Below are positions 8,722 through 17,718 of a stretch of DNA of 64,000 nt, piece by piece. Made by a program: the position numbers and the translations under genes. Numbering within the stretch: the first letter of the stretch is position 1; each line of letters opens with the position of its first letter. Origin of the DNA: Udaeobacter sp963725505 (GTDB lineage: Bacteria > Verrucomicrobiota > Verrucomicrobiia > Chthoniobacterales > UBA10450); contig CAVRYN010000005.1 in NCBI GenBank assembly GCA_963725505.1, positions 62,001 through 126,000 of the forward strand. The letters run 5' to 3'. The notes under the pieces were generated by a model, which was given only the letters and a program-made list of their open reading frames with translations, was not told where the DNA came from and ran no database searches.

Positions 8722-9317
8722 TTTGGCATGGTGATGTGCGGCTCGCGCAAATAAATCGGCTCCAGTGGCGGAAAATGAAAGCCGTGTTGGGACTCTTGTG
8801 CAACTCTGGCCAACACGAGAGCCGCGGGATAGCCAACCACGGCGCGGTCAAATTGCGGGAGCAACTCCGAAGAGAAGCTCGGCACGGTTGGCTCAAGCGT
8901 TTCGAGCTTTGCCTTCACTTCTAACTCGGAGTAAAGCGTCGGGCCTTCCACCAGTTCTTGCCCGCGGATGCGCGCGAAGAAAAACGATTTCCTGCGAGCA
9001 TCACCAATCACGCAGTATTCGTGCGCATCGCATTCCATGGCGCAGACGGAAGGGAAACCGATCAGCCGCGCGCCGGAGGCGACTTCCAATCCGATTGCGG
9101 CCGAAATGGCAATGCGCGTCCCGGCGTACGAGCCCGGCCCAAGCCCGACAATGACCATCTCCGGGGCCCCGAATTTTTTCGTTACAGCATCGAGATTTTC
9201 GAACAAGGCTCCGGAATTTTTCCGTTCGTTAGGCCACTCACGCGCGAACTCAGCATCCTGATCGAGCCACGCCAGACTGCCGCGCGCGGTGGAAAGTTCG
9301 AGGGCGAGAATTTTCAT
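8718..9317 (-). CDS. tsaB: tRNA threonylcarbamoyladenosine biosynthesis protein TsaB
   Basis: A 199-residue ASKHA-fold protein: MKILALELSTARGSLA (phosphate-1-like motif) and VGLGPGSYAGTRIAIS (TsaB signature), followed by the usual GDARRKSFFFARI region. TsaB partners TsaD and TsaE to make t6A37 in ANN-decoding tRNAs. It lies between tsaE and alr with four-base overlaps on both sides. TsaD is not in this window. Confidence 0.94.
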   Translation of the reverse strand: MKILALELSTARGSLAWLDQDAEFAREWPNERKNSGALFENLDAVTKKFGAPEMVIVGLGPGSYAGTRIAISAAIGLEVASGARLIGFPSVCAMECDAHEYCVIGDARRKSFFFARIRGQELVEGPTLYSELEVKAKLETLEPTVPSFSSELLPQFDRAVVGYPAALVLARVAQESQHGFHFPPLEPIYLREPHITMPK

Positions 9318-9727
9318 TGAAACGTAATCGTTCGCTGATTTTCCGATTTTATCTCAAACAAAATCCAGCGCGCTTGTTGGGGAATTAATTCGGGGAAGCG
9401 GTCAGCCCATTCGATCACTGAAACGCCGTCGCCAAAGAAGTGATCATCCAAGCCAAGTCGCGCGATGGATTGTCGCTCTTGCAGGCGAAAAAAATCGAAG
9501 TGGTAAATGGGCACTCGCCCCCCTCGATATTCATGCAGGATAGTGAACGTGGGGCTGGTCACATCGGCGCAGCTTCCCAACCCGGCGACAAGACCTTTAA
9601 CGAACAACGTTTTACCGCTCCCCAGCTCTCCCTTAAGAGCCAAAATCGATTGGACCTCGATATCCTCCGCAAGTCGCCGCCCGATGGCCTCGGTTTCAGC
9701 TGGGCTGTTGGAAATGAACGTAGCCAC
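9314..9727 (-). CDS. tsaE: tRNA threonylcarbamoyladenosine biosynthesis ATPase TsaE
   Basis: A P-loop protein of about 137 residues with Walker A GELGSGKT, TSPTFTILHEY and a FFGDGVSVIEWADRFPELIP segment, all typical of TsaE. I choose the GTG at 9727 (VATFISNSPAETEAIGRR); a longer start at 9775 would overlap thiL further. TsaE hydrolyses ATP to reset the TsaB-TsaD complex. It is adjacent to tsaB, as in many genomes. Confidence 0.94.
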   Translation of the reverse strand: MATFISNSPAETEAIGRRLAEDIEVQSILALKGELGSGKTLFVKGLVAGLGSCADVTSPTFTILHEYRGGRVPIYHFDFFRLQERQSIARLGLDDHFFGDGVSVIEWADRFPELIPQQARWILFEIKSENQRTITFQ

Positions 9728-10595
9728 GGGGCAGAAGTTGATGGTCCTTAGTTGAGAGTTGAGAGAGGGAGCCAATTCGGCTCAGTGGCAGATCGTGGAA
9801 TTTTTTTGCCCAGCGTTGCTCCAATCGAGAACGATCGCGCGGTGAAATAGCGAATAGCAATTCGTAATCTTCGCCTTCGGAAATTGCGTCATTGATCTTT
9901 ACGCCACGGGCCAGCGGCAACTTTTCCATCTGGATTTTGAATCCGACTTTGCTGGCGCGCGCCAAACGGGGAAGATCGGTGCCCAGTCCATCGCTCAAAT
10001 CCATCATCGCGTGGATCGAGAAATTCTTCGTAAGCCAGCGCGACTCCACAATCCGCGGAATGAATTGCAGATGTTTTTGCTTCAGGGCGCCCCCGAGTCG
10101 GCCGGTAACGAAAAGATCATCGCCCGGCTTGCCGCCCCGACGCGATACCCAGCGGTCTCTTTCAACGAATCCAGCAACGCTCGTAGAAACGGCAATCGGC
10201 CCTGTTGTGCTGCTAGTTTCGCCGCCGACGATGCTGACTTCGAACCGCTTCGCCGCCATGCGCAGGCCGCGATAAAGTTCTTTCACCCACGCGACTGTCG
10301 TTTGTTCCGGGGCCATAAGGGTGATCAGAGCAAATTTGGGCACGGCTGAGGTCGCGGCAAAATCGCTGAGCGGGCGCATCATTGCTTTCCATCCAACATC
10401 TGATGCGTCCGCCGTCGGCGGAAAATGCACGCCCTCGACGACGCAATCGGTTTTGAGCACGAGAAGCTCGCGGCGATCCTGCGCTTTAACTACAGCGCAG
10501 TCGTCCCCGGGCCCCGTCGCGATTGTTTTTCCGGGCAAGAGACGTGGCAACAACTGGTCGAGCAATTGGTCTTCGCCCAGATCCCCAAGCTTCAT
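9696..10595 (-). CDS. thiL: Thiamine-monophosphate kinase
   Basis: A roughly 299-residue AIRS/PurM-fold kinase starting at 10595 (MKLGDLGEDQLLDQLLP), where the ATG overlaps the CPBP stop as ATGA. Motifs: TGPGDDCAVV, LKTDCVVEGVHF, GWKAMMRPLSDFAATSAVP, SIVGGETSST, MMDLSDGLGTDL, SEGEDYELLFA. It phosphorylates TMP to thiamine pyrophosphate. A start at 10709 is open but would bury the neighbour's 3' end. Confidence 0.95.
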   Translation of the reverse strand: MKLGDLGEDQLLDQLLPRLLPGKTIATGPGDDCAVVKAQDRRELLVLKTDCVVEGVHFPPTADASDVGWKAMMRPLSDFAATSAVPKFALITLMAPEQTTVAWVKELYRGLRMAAKRFEVSIVGGETSSTTGPIAVSTSVAGFVERDRWVSRRGGKPGDDLFVTGRLGGALKQKHLQFIPRIVESRWLTKNFSIHAMMDLSDGLGTDLPRLARASKVGFKIQMEKLPLARGVKINDAISEGEDYELLFAISPRDRSRLEQRWAKKFHDLPLSRIGSLSQLSTKDHQLLPRGYVHFQQPS

Positions 10596-11433
10596 GGAGA
10601 AAAAATCTCCGGAAATGCAAGGGCGGTAAGGGTGAGCGAATTGAAAAGCGAATGCATTGTCATCGCGACAAGAATGGAACCGCTCCATTCGTACGCAATC
10701 GCGAAACAACTTCCCAAAACGAACAACGGGACGAACGAAGGAAAGTGTGCGTGCGCTGCGGCGAACAGCAGCGCGCTGAACGTGACACCCACCAGGCGGC
10801 CAAGATAGCGTTTGATTACATTGTAGAGGAAAAATCGAAATAGAAATTCTTCAATTACCGGGGCGATTGCTATTGCGAAAACGATGATCATGATTCGCTG
10901 CTGGAGCGTGCGCGAGCCGCTGAAAAACTCGACAATGTTTTGCCTGCTCGAACCGCCTCCGAAAAGCCGCTGCGTAATAATGTCCGACCATAAGATCAAT
11001 GGATAAGCAAAGAACAACAGGATCGCTCCAGGTACCTGAGGGTGCGAAGGAAGCTGATTCGGTAAAACCCGCCTAGCGAACCGACGTCAAAACCACGAAG
11101 CTGGAGGAAAGTCACAATAAAAAGCACGAGGAAAACCATTAGAAGGAGATTCCATAAGAGCGTCTCCTTGCTGAAGTCGATCGAGGGACGCGAGACTGAT
11201 GCGCCGATGCTCAGCGAGAGAAAAAGAATCAACAGCACAGCGAGTACTGCTTCCGGCACCCCGAAGTTTCGTGCCGGTGCGTTGGCCCCGACACTGCTCG
11301 GGCTTTGCGCTCTGAGCTGATGGATCAGCGAAATATAGACATAAAGGCTCGCGAGAACGTACAGAAGGGAAAGGACGCCGAAAACAACGTTCGGAGCGAC
11401 ACCGAAGGCCGCAAAGAGGCTGGCGGATGGCAT
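10592..11433 (-). CDS. CPBP-family intramembrane metalloprotease, apparent frameshift
   Basis: Two overlapping frames make one gene. The upstream frame (11433 down to 10996) holds several membrane segments and ends in FLRTLRY. The other frame resumes with VPGAILLFFAYPLILWSD and carries the CPBP motifs EEFLFRFFLYN, FAAAHAHFP and MHSLFNS. The switch lies near 11030. Reassembled, it is about 280 residues with roughly eight membrane spans, normal for the family of prenyl-CAAX/bacteriocin-processing-like proteases. Its substrate is unknown. It sits between sppA (13 bases) and thiL (ATGA overlap). Confidence 0.82.
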
Positions 11434-11445
11434 GGGGTTCCGCCG

Positions 11446-12450
11446 CTACGGTGTGTAATAGCTTGGCAAGAAATACGCGCGTCCGCTTTCCAGTTGCGGA
11501 ACGAGCTGCCTCGGAAGCTGGAGCTCAATTTTTGAATCTGAGCTCCCAAATATTCGCAAGAAACGAGCCAGACTAAATGGCGGACCGTACTTCACGACTC
11601 TTGCGTCCGGCGCGTTCCCCAATTCTTTTGCTTTGCTGAAGGCGTCGTCCAACTCACCAAGGCCGTCGATTAATTTGTGTTCGAATGCTTCTTTGCCTGA
11701 GAGAATGCGGCCATCGGCGATCGTGTTGCGCAGGAGATCGGCCGGCAGTTTTCTCTCCTTTGCCACGATGCCGAGGAACTTGTCGTAAGTTTTCATGATG
11801 AAGTTCTGCACGAGCTCGCGCTCCTCCGGGGTAATTGGTCGGGCCCCGTTTAGCATGTCCTTGAACTTGCCGCTTTTGAAAACCACGGAACCAAGTCCCA
11901 CCTTGTTGAGCAGCTGCTCGTAATTCAGCGTTTGAATGATGACCCCGATGCTGCCGGTAATGGTCGTTTCGTTTGCCATTAGAAATTGGCCGCCGCAGGA
12001 GACGTAATAGCCGCCGGACGCTGCTAGCGAATCCATATAGACGACCACCGGTTTTCTCTTACGCGCCTTGACCACCGCGCTGTAGATTGCATCTGAAGCG
12101 GTCACTTCGCCTCCGGGCGAATCGATCTCCAGCACAATGGCTTTGACCCGGCTGTCATCGCGCGCCTGTTGCAACGCCGCGCGCATGTCATCGACCATTG
12201 AATCACTCACGCTGCCTGGGAGCGAAGAACTGATCAACCCGCGCATGGTGATGACAGCGATTTTGTCGAAGCTCGCACCTGCTCCTCTTTGGAGCACGAT
12301 CTCGCGGAACCGCGGGATTGGTTCTGTGTCGCGGATGCCGCCGCCAAAGCGCTGAAACGCTGTAACCATCAGCACGCAGTTGACGAAGAGGCTGGCGCAA
12401 AGCGCGACAAACAAAAAAATACTGAGACAACCGAGTTTGCGATTTCCCGC
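11446..12450 (-). CDS. sppA: Signal peptide peptidase SppA (short form)
   Basis: About 334 residues from the ATG at 12450 (MAGNRKLG), with a single N-terminal membrane anchor (LGCLSIFLFVALCASLFV) and one S49 peptidase domain. The nucleophile is in DSLAASGGYYVS and the catalytic lysine in KSGKFKD; EIDSPGGEVTASD forms the oxyanion region. One-domain SppA proteins assemble as oligomers and degrade remnant signal peptides in the membrane. It is the first gene of the minus-strand operon that runs to alr. Confidence 0.94.
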   Translation of the reverse strand, partial: AGNRKLGCLSIFLFVALCASLFVNCVLMVTAFQRFGGGIRDTEPIPRFREIVLQRGAGASFDKIAVITMRGLISSSLPGSVSDSMVDDMRAALQQARDDSRVKAIVLEIDSPGGEVTASDAIYSAVVKARKRKPVVVYMDSLAASGGYYVSCGGQFLMANETTITGSIGVIIQTLNYEQLLNKVGLGSVVFKSGKFKDMLNGARPITPEERELVQNFIMKTYDKFLGIVAKERKLPADLLRNTIADGRILSGKEAFEHKLIDGLGELDDAFSKAKELGNAPDARVVKYGPPFSLARFLRIFGSSDSKIELQLPRQLVPQLESGRAYFLPSYYTP

Positions 12451-12566
12451 CATGACAAAAACGAAGCTGGCGGAGAACCGCCGCGCAGACAAGCGGTTTT
12501 CGCGCACGATAGCCGCATCGCAACGTGGCTTAGCGCGATCCGCTTTAACGAATCACGAGTTTGTTG

Positions 12567-12850
12567 CTAAAGCGTTTTCAGATATTCGAGCAATTTCTCT
12601 TTGTCCTCGTCGGATAGCTGCGTGCCGTATGTGTGACCTTGGTTGCCGTTTCCTTTTTCTCTCGTATCGAAAAGAAAATACGTCTGCGTTAATTCGCCGC
12701 TCGGCCCGGTCGGCCGCGGCGGGGGTTCTTTGAATCCCACTTTGATTGGATCGAAAACATCATATCCGCGATGAAAAGTCTCTGCCTTTCCCCAGCGCCT
12801 TCACCGCGCCACCATTGATATGTTGGCCGGGAGCTTTCTGACAAGAAAAT
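12567..12850 (-). pseudogene. Remnant: C-terminal end of a di-haem cytochrome c / RoxA-like protein
   Basis: Reading the minus strand to the TAG at 12569-12567 gives FHRGYDVFDPIKVGFKEP, then YFLFDTREKGNGNQGHTYGT and LSDEDKEKLLEYLKTL, the usual C-terminus of di-haem cytochrome c peroxidase or rubber-oxygenase-like proteins. Upstream, the matching part (KAPGQHINGGAVKALG) is in another frame and an in-frame TGA precedes the fragment. No haem-binding CXXCH is left. It is a decayed 3' end without a body. Confidence 0.6.
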
Positions 12851-12901
12851 TCTAAATGCAATCTCGGCGGGCAAAGTGGAGCGCGCGATTTTTTCGTTGT
12901 C

Positions 12902-14254
12902 CTAAAAAAGATCGACCAAACGCTGGCCGACCGCGATGAGACCGAGAGCAGCCCCGGGAAAAAGTGCTGCCCGAATAAAAGGCTGGTCAGTCAACGGCGC
13001 GAACGCGCCCATCTTAAGGTCGCGGATTTCAGCCATGAGTTCATCGAACACTTGTCGTTTGGCTTCGCTTTCTTGGCCCAAGAGGCGAAACCGCCGCAAG
13101 TCATTGAGCGCAGTTTCGCGCAATTGCTCAGCCGCGCGTCTGAGCAAAATGGCGCTGCCCAGCACCCAGGCGGCAATGATAGCGTAGATCAAAACGAGAC
13201 TCGCCGGCCACGCCCAATTATCAAAAAGGGACAAGCGGGCAACAATCATTAACGTTAAAACGACGAGCGGGTACCAGATCAGCGGTGCCACCACTTGTGT
13301 CCGCTGGGCGACGAAAAAGATTTCATTATACGCAGACAGTTCCTTTTCGGTCAGCGGCGGTTGGCGGTGAGATTGCTCAATGACCTCGCGGCTCCATTTG
13401 GTTACCTCCCGGCCAAACATACGAATGAAGTTGCTGTTCAATTGGATCGCATCGACCACGTAAAAGGAGAGAAGCAGCAGCCCAACACCAGCGAGATAAA
13501 AAACAAACTTGTCGACCTTAAACGCCACATCACCGCGTGCAGGCGGCGGTGGTTGAGGAAACAAGTGCAAAACCGCTAAGGCGAAAACGGAATACAAGAC
13601 AAAAAGAATCCCAATTCGGATGAACCGCGGCCCAGATTTGTTCCGGCAAAGATAAGTGTGCCATGCATCTTCAGCGGAAAAGCGCATAGCTCTCGGAGGC
13701 TCCTTCATCTGCCAGCGCTCGAAGCCGATGCCAAGATCCCGCCATCGAAATGGCGTCAGCGGCAACGGAGCAAATGCAAACTCCGCCTCGATCCTTCGCG
13801 CATTCGCGCGAAGATCGAAGCTGGCTTTGAACATGAAAAAGATCGCGAGCATGAACGCAATCAGGCGCATCATTTCAGTTGGCCAAATGCTGATGCCTGA
13901 AAAAGAGGCCAGCGGTTCTTCGGGTGCCCGGTCCTGCGCAAGCACAGCAACCGCGAAAATGATGAACGGTCCGCCACAGACCAACCAAAAAACTGTGCTG
14001 ACGAATGCGCGCTTGAGACGCTCAAGACCAGTACCTCCGCCAGGCAATGTACGTCTAGCGATGCTCACGCTGATCCATGCGGCCATCGCCAGCACCGCTA
14101 GCGCAATGAAGATTAGTTGCCAGATTACGCTGGGAGACAACCAATCGCGAAACCACGTCTTCGTTTCTTTCGTTCTTCCCGTACGATTCGAAGACGGTTT
14201 TTCTTCCGAGTGTTGCCTGGTGGTGCCAGCGATACCAAGGCGGACTAAGATCAT
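12902..14254 (-). CDS. Multi-pass membrane protein, probably the C-terminal half of a broken larger gene
   Basis: A 450-residue ORF with an N-terminal helix after a polar stretch, four to seven further membrane segments (about 45-65, 80-110, 135-155, 215-240, 260-280, 325-385 and 425-445) and cytosolic loops rich in Arg/Glu. No known domain recognised. Its start overlaps the end of the ORF at 14251-14775. In a third frame between them lies PRIFEISRRGAYDLSP, which I would expect to join the two in an intact relative. I infer it is the membrane half of the protein whose soluble half is decayed at 14251-16032. Confidence 0.5.
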   Translation of the reverse strand: MILVRLGIAGTTRQHSEEKPSSNRTGRTKETKTWFRDWLSPSVIWQLIFIALAVLAMAAWISVSIARRTLPGGGTGLERLKRAFVSTVFWLVCGGPFIIFAVAVLAQDRAPEEPLASFSGISIWPTEMMRLIAFMLAIFFMFKASFDLRANARRIEAEFAFAPLPLTPFRWRDLGIGFERWQMKEPPRAMRFSAEDAWHTYLCRNKSGPRFIRIGILFVLYSVFALAVLHLFPQPPPPARGDVAFKVDKFVFYLAGVGLLLLSFYVVDAIQLNSNFIRMFGREVTKWSREVIEQSHRQPPLTEKELSAYNEIFFVAQRTQVVAPLIWYPLVVLTLMIVARLSLFDNWAWPASLVLIYAIIAAWVLGSAILLRRAAEQLRETALNDLRRFRLLGQESEAKRQVFDELMAEIRDLKMGAFAPLTDQPFIRAALFPGAALGLIAVGQRLVDLF

Positions 14255-16032
14255 AAGCGCCGCGCCTGCTGATCTCGAAGATGCGCGGTTGCCACGAAAG
14301 ACACGTCGGCCTCATCATTTTTCATTTTAGTCGTAGCCACAAGAGTGCCGACGTACATCGAGGTTTGATTGTTGTCGCGAAACGGAGGGATCTGCTGCCG
14401 TACATAAATTTCTGGCAAGGTGCTGCCAAACGGCGAGGCGATCACCAGATTATGCGTAACGTCCCAATCGTCGCGGCGCTCAAAGTGTGCGTCGTAGTTG
14501 TTTGTAAAAAAAACGGCATCAGGAAACTGAGGACGCAGCGCTCGGAAAATCATCAGTTTGTCGTAAATGTCGGAACCGAGCAGACCAATGGCACGAATAC
14601 CTGAGCTGTCCTCTCGCTGCCAGCGCGCGTTGTCCTCTTTCATCTGCCGCGCCAGACGCCGGAGATAATCCGATTGATTCAAGCCCTCCGTCGCCTCGGT
14701 CGCGACTGTGTTCTGGCCGAGCTGAGTGTTTTGCTCTTGCTGACGTTGATTGTCTTTGCCCAAGTCGCCCGGCAAACGACCGTCAATTCCTCGCAGGTAG
14801 TGATAAGAATGGATCCACTTGTTGCGATGCTACGTATTATCATTGGCATTCTGTCCAGAAGCTTTAGCGGCGAACGTCGTTCCCAGAGATCGTCCATAGA
14901 GAGTGTCCCATTCGCTGAGGATCACAATGTGGGATAGGTTTGGAGGAATCAGGGGACGATCCGGGTCCACTTGGCGAACGGCGGCAGATCCTGCGTCGCG
15001 CTAACTCCGTCACCAATGTTTTCAAAACCCAGTCGTCCGGCGCGATCGTGCGAACAAAGTGCAGACCGTCAGGGAGGCCCGCGTTGTTACGGATTCTTCG
15101 ATAGGGTCGTCCGTACGGATTTATTTGCACACTGCTCGAACAAAGCTGAACTCCACCGAGAGAGCGTCACATCCGAGGCAGTCGCCCGAGGCGAAATAAT
15201 CCAGAGCCCATCGAGCACATTTTCCGCAGCATCGTGTTGCGCTTAATGGGTACCAGCACGCTTCCCGAACCATGCTCTGCAACCCTGTGGAATTTGCAGG
15301 GCCAATCAACGTGACGTCGATTTTCTCGCGCAGGTCCCTCTGCGCGAGCTGATCGATCAAGGCGGCGAAACAGCGCAATGGGCTGAGATTGAAATCTACT
15401 GCGGGCAACCAGACCACGACGACGCGCCTCGCGCCCTCGGGAAAAACCTTTTCGCGATCCGCTTGTCAACGCTTCACATTCCTCCCACGGAAGGAGCAAG
15501 GCGCGGTCAATAGCGGGAAAGGGCACATTTGCCTCCGCCGGCGGCCAGGGGGCAGTAACAAATCCGATGTGCTCACCATCGATCGGAACAAATCCGCTCT
15601 CGCTCAATCCTTCGAGCACGGCTTGGCGCGCGCGCAACCGCGACTCGGCTTGTTCGCTGTACGGCCCCGCATCGAGCATCACCGCCAGCAACAGAACAGT
15701 CCCTGAAGCCCGAAACGTGGAAGTGCGCTCGCAAAGGAGATTCGTCAACGCACTGATGTCGTGCGATTCAGCGCTGCCTTTTTCGGCTGACGCCCTTGTC
15801 GACTTGTTCATCCAGCAACGCCTTTTGCTCTTGCGCGACGCCAATCGGGTCTTGCCACAGGCGCGCGTCCACGTCCTGCGCGGCAATCACTGGAGCAGTC
15901 TTTTCGCTCGGAACCGACGGGCGTTCGCTCACAAGCGGCTTGTAGTGCGCGATGACGCCGGCGAGAATTGCCGACGAGTGGCAATAGCGTCGTCCAGGGT
16001 ATGTCAATCTTTGGTTTGTCGTTGTCTGCCAT
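14251..16032 (-). pseudogene. Frameshift-riddled gene for a large conserved protein of unknown function
   Basis: Fragments in alternating minus-strand frames line up in order: MADNDKPKIDIPWTTLLPLV (start 16032), AHYKPLVSERPS...QDVDARLWQDP, a block with LLLAVMLDAGPYSEQ and GFVPIDGEHIGFV, VVVWLPAVDFNLSPL...LIGPANSTGL, HFVRTIAPDDWVLKTLV, HIVILSEWDTLYGRSL, YHYLRGIDGRLPGD, then IRAIGLLGSDIYDKLMIFRA...LVIASPFG and IPPFRDNNQTS. The combination SEWDTLYGRSL / YLRGIDG / LGSDIYDKL resembles a family of uncharacterised large proteins seen in several phyla (from memory). At least five frame changes are needed, so it is a pseudogene or a badly assembled stretch. No function is assigned. Confidence 0.6.
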
Positions 16033-16334
16033 GATCGCTTCCGTCCGCAGCGATCTGCAGAAAATCGATAGTCGTTAGGCCAGCGGCTTTCGCTTCGTCC
16101 ACCACTTCGTTTCTCTTGCAGCTGACAAATGCCAGAACCGAGCATGCAAGAGACCAGCTTCCGACTCGCGCGCGAGGGAGAAAAGTCATCCCTGGCTGGC
16201 AGCAACGCCTTCACTGAGGCATTATTGATACGTTCGTCGAAAATCCTTCTGGCAAGAAAATTCTGGAAGCCAAGGAACGGACTGCTTCAAGCAGTCGAGG
16301 AAGCATAACGGCTGGGAAGCCGTCGTTCCTTGAG
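16033..16334. other. Intergenic stretch upstream of the broken gene
   Basis: No convincing gene. A minus-strand ORF from 16214 runs in without recognisable content. The stretch ends with the branched palindrome 16272-16331. A CAAGAAAATTCT segment near 16250 recurs near 12848. Confidence 0.4.
16272..16331. repeat. Three-way-junction palindrome downstream of mqnD
   Basis: The outer arms AAGGAACG and CGTTCCTT pair perfectly and enclose two hairpins, GACTGCT/AGCAGTC and ACGGCT/AGCCGT, separated by GAGGAAGCATA. This would fold as a cloverleaf-like structure in single-stranded DNA or RNA. It starts four bases after the mqnD stop and may act as a terminator or be a REP-type element. Confidence 0.65.
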
Positions 16335-17240
16335 TCATTCGACAAATTCCACTTCGACTGGAACGTCGATGTAGCCTCTGCTGTGCGCGGCGGTCAGAAA
16401 TTTGCGGATAGCCGCGCGTCCAATCTCACCATAATCTCGAGTAAACTTATTCACATACATGCCGATGAATTGACCGGTTAGGTTCGCGCCCATGCCCCGC
16501 GCGTAGGCAAGCGAATGGCGCACCGCCTCGTCTCGATGCGCCAGGCCGTAATCGATGCTTTCGCGAATAATTTCGCTGAGATCGTGCCGAATTGCTGGCG
16601 GGATATCTTTGCGCACCACATTGCCACCCAGCGGCAATGGCAAGCCCGTTTCGCGCTTCCACCACTCTCCGAGATCGACAATCTTCTCAAAACCGGATTG
16701 CGCATAGGTGAGCTGCCCCTCGTGAATGATTAAACCGGCGTCAGCGCGGCCGCTTTTGACTGCGTCAAAAATTTCATCGAACCGCACCACAAGATAATCG
16801 AATTTTCCCAGGAAAAGCTGTAGCGCCAGAAACGCGCTCGTCATCTCGCCAGGCACGGCGATTTTCTTGCTGTTCAAGAATTCTCGCGCTGTCGATTCGT
16901 TCCTTGAATCCTCATTGGACGTTGGGCGTTGGACGTTGAGCGTTGAGCCTTTTCTCACAACAATTGGTCCGTATCCATCGCCCATGCTCGCGCCAGACGG
17001 CAGCAGCGCGTATTTATCGGCCACATAGGCGTACGCGTGAATTGAGATCGCGGAAATATGCAGCTCGGCGCGCCGCGCCCACTCATTCAGCGTCTGAATA
17101 TCTTCCAGTCGATGATCGAACCGATAACCGCGGAGGTCGATTTTATTCTCCGCCATCGCATAGAACATGAACGCGTCATCCGGATCGGGTGAATGACCCA
17201 GGGTAAAGACTTTGGTGCTGGCGTTCGCAACGCGATGCAT
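16335..17240 (-). CDS. mqnD: 1,4-dihydroxy-6-naphthoate synthase (futalosine pathway)
   Basis: A 301-residue periplasmic-binding-protein-fold enzyme with the MqnD opening LGHSPDPDDAFMFYA, then ISIHAYAYVADKYALLPSGASMG and GLIIHEGQLTYA. MqnD converts cyclic dehypoxanthinyl futalosine to 1,4-dihydroxy-6-naphthoate on the way to menaquinone, the likely donor to alternative complex III encoded at 27.9-36 kb. Residues about 98-110 (GSTLNVQRPTSNE) are translated from a GTTGGAC-type tandem repeat (16914-16949) and look like an in-frame insertion in a surface loop between GPIVVRK and the KKIAVPGE segment. Confidence 0.92.
   Translation of the reverse strand: MHRVANASTKVFTLGHSPDPDDAFMFYAMAENKIDLRGYRFDHRLEDIQTLNEWARRAELHISAISIHAYAYVADKYALLPSGASMGDGYGPIVVRKGSTLNVQRPTSNEDSRNESTAREFLNSKKIAVPGEMTSAFLALQLFLGKFDYLVVRFDEIFDAVKSGRADAGLIIHEGQLTYAQSGFEKIVDLGEWWKRETGLPLPLGGNVVRKDIPPAIRHDLSEIIRESIDYGLAHRDEAVRHSLAYARGMGANLTGQFIGMYVNKFTRDYGEIGRAAIRKFLTAAHSRGYIDVPVEVEFVE
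16914..16949. repeat. ATTGGACGTTGGGCG tandem repeat inside mqnD
   Basis: Degenerate 6-7 base units (GTTGGAC, GTTGAGC, GTTGGGC) run for 36 bases within mqnD and are translated on the minus strand as LNVQRPTSN. A close copy lies at 21255-21298 in non-coding DNA. Confidence 0.75.
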
Positions 17241-17297
17241 TGCGCAAACCTATGCTGCGCCGGAAGCCGATGGAACCAAAATCGGGACGACACGCCG

Positions 17298-17443
17298 TAG
17301 CGCAGACTTCCCCGCCACCGGACGGATTCGCTGCGGCGAACAAGTCTGCTGTGTCGCGGGTTTCCAAACCAGCGGGCCGCTCGATCTCGCGCATCGCGCC
17401 GATTTGGAAATCGGCGATACAGCAGGTTGGAAAACTGCGCTAC
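17298..17443. repeat. GTAGCGCAG...CTGCGCTAC inverted-repeat element
   Basis: Outer arms GTAGCGCAGACTTCC and GGAAAACTGCGCTAC are nearly complementary. Inner pairs (AAGTCTGC, TTTCCAAACCAGC, GATTTGGAAATC) suggest a multi-hairpin element of about 146 bases. It abuts the ligase remnant. Confidence 0.55.
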
Positions 17444-17494
17444 AATATTGGGGACGGCTTGGCTTTTCTCGACGCGATTTGTCATTGTCCGATT

Positions 17495-17692
17495 ATGCAT
17501 CTGGTGAAACCGGATATGGTGCTCGAGGTCGCCTTCAATTCAATCCAGCCCAGCACGCGTCACGTGAGCGGACTCGCGTTGCGTTTTTTAAAAATTAAGG
17601 CAATTCGGCCCGACAAGAACGTCGATTCCATCGACACGCTCCGATACGCTCGGGATCTCGCACAACCACGCGCGAATTTGCCGCGATTTTGA
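17495..17692 (+). pseudogene. Remnant: C-terminal end of an ATP-dependent DNA ligase
   Basis: The translation MHLVKPDMVLEVAFNSIQPS continues with RHVSGLALRFLKIKAIRPDK and VDSIDTLRYARDL. This matches the end of the OB-fold domain of ATP-dependent DNA ligases (the V-KP-VVFEVAF, SGLALRFPRI, IR-DK pattern). The nucleotidyl-transferase domain with the catalytic lysine is missing and replaced upstream by the repeat 17298-17443. It is only the 3' tail of a lost gene. Confidence 0.65.
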
Positions 17693-17718
17693 CGAGGCGC
17701 GTAAGTAGCGCCTCGGAC

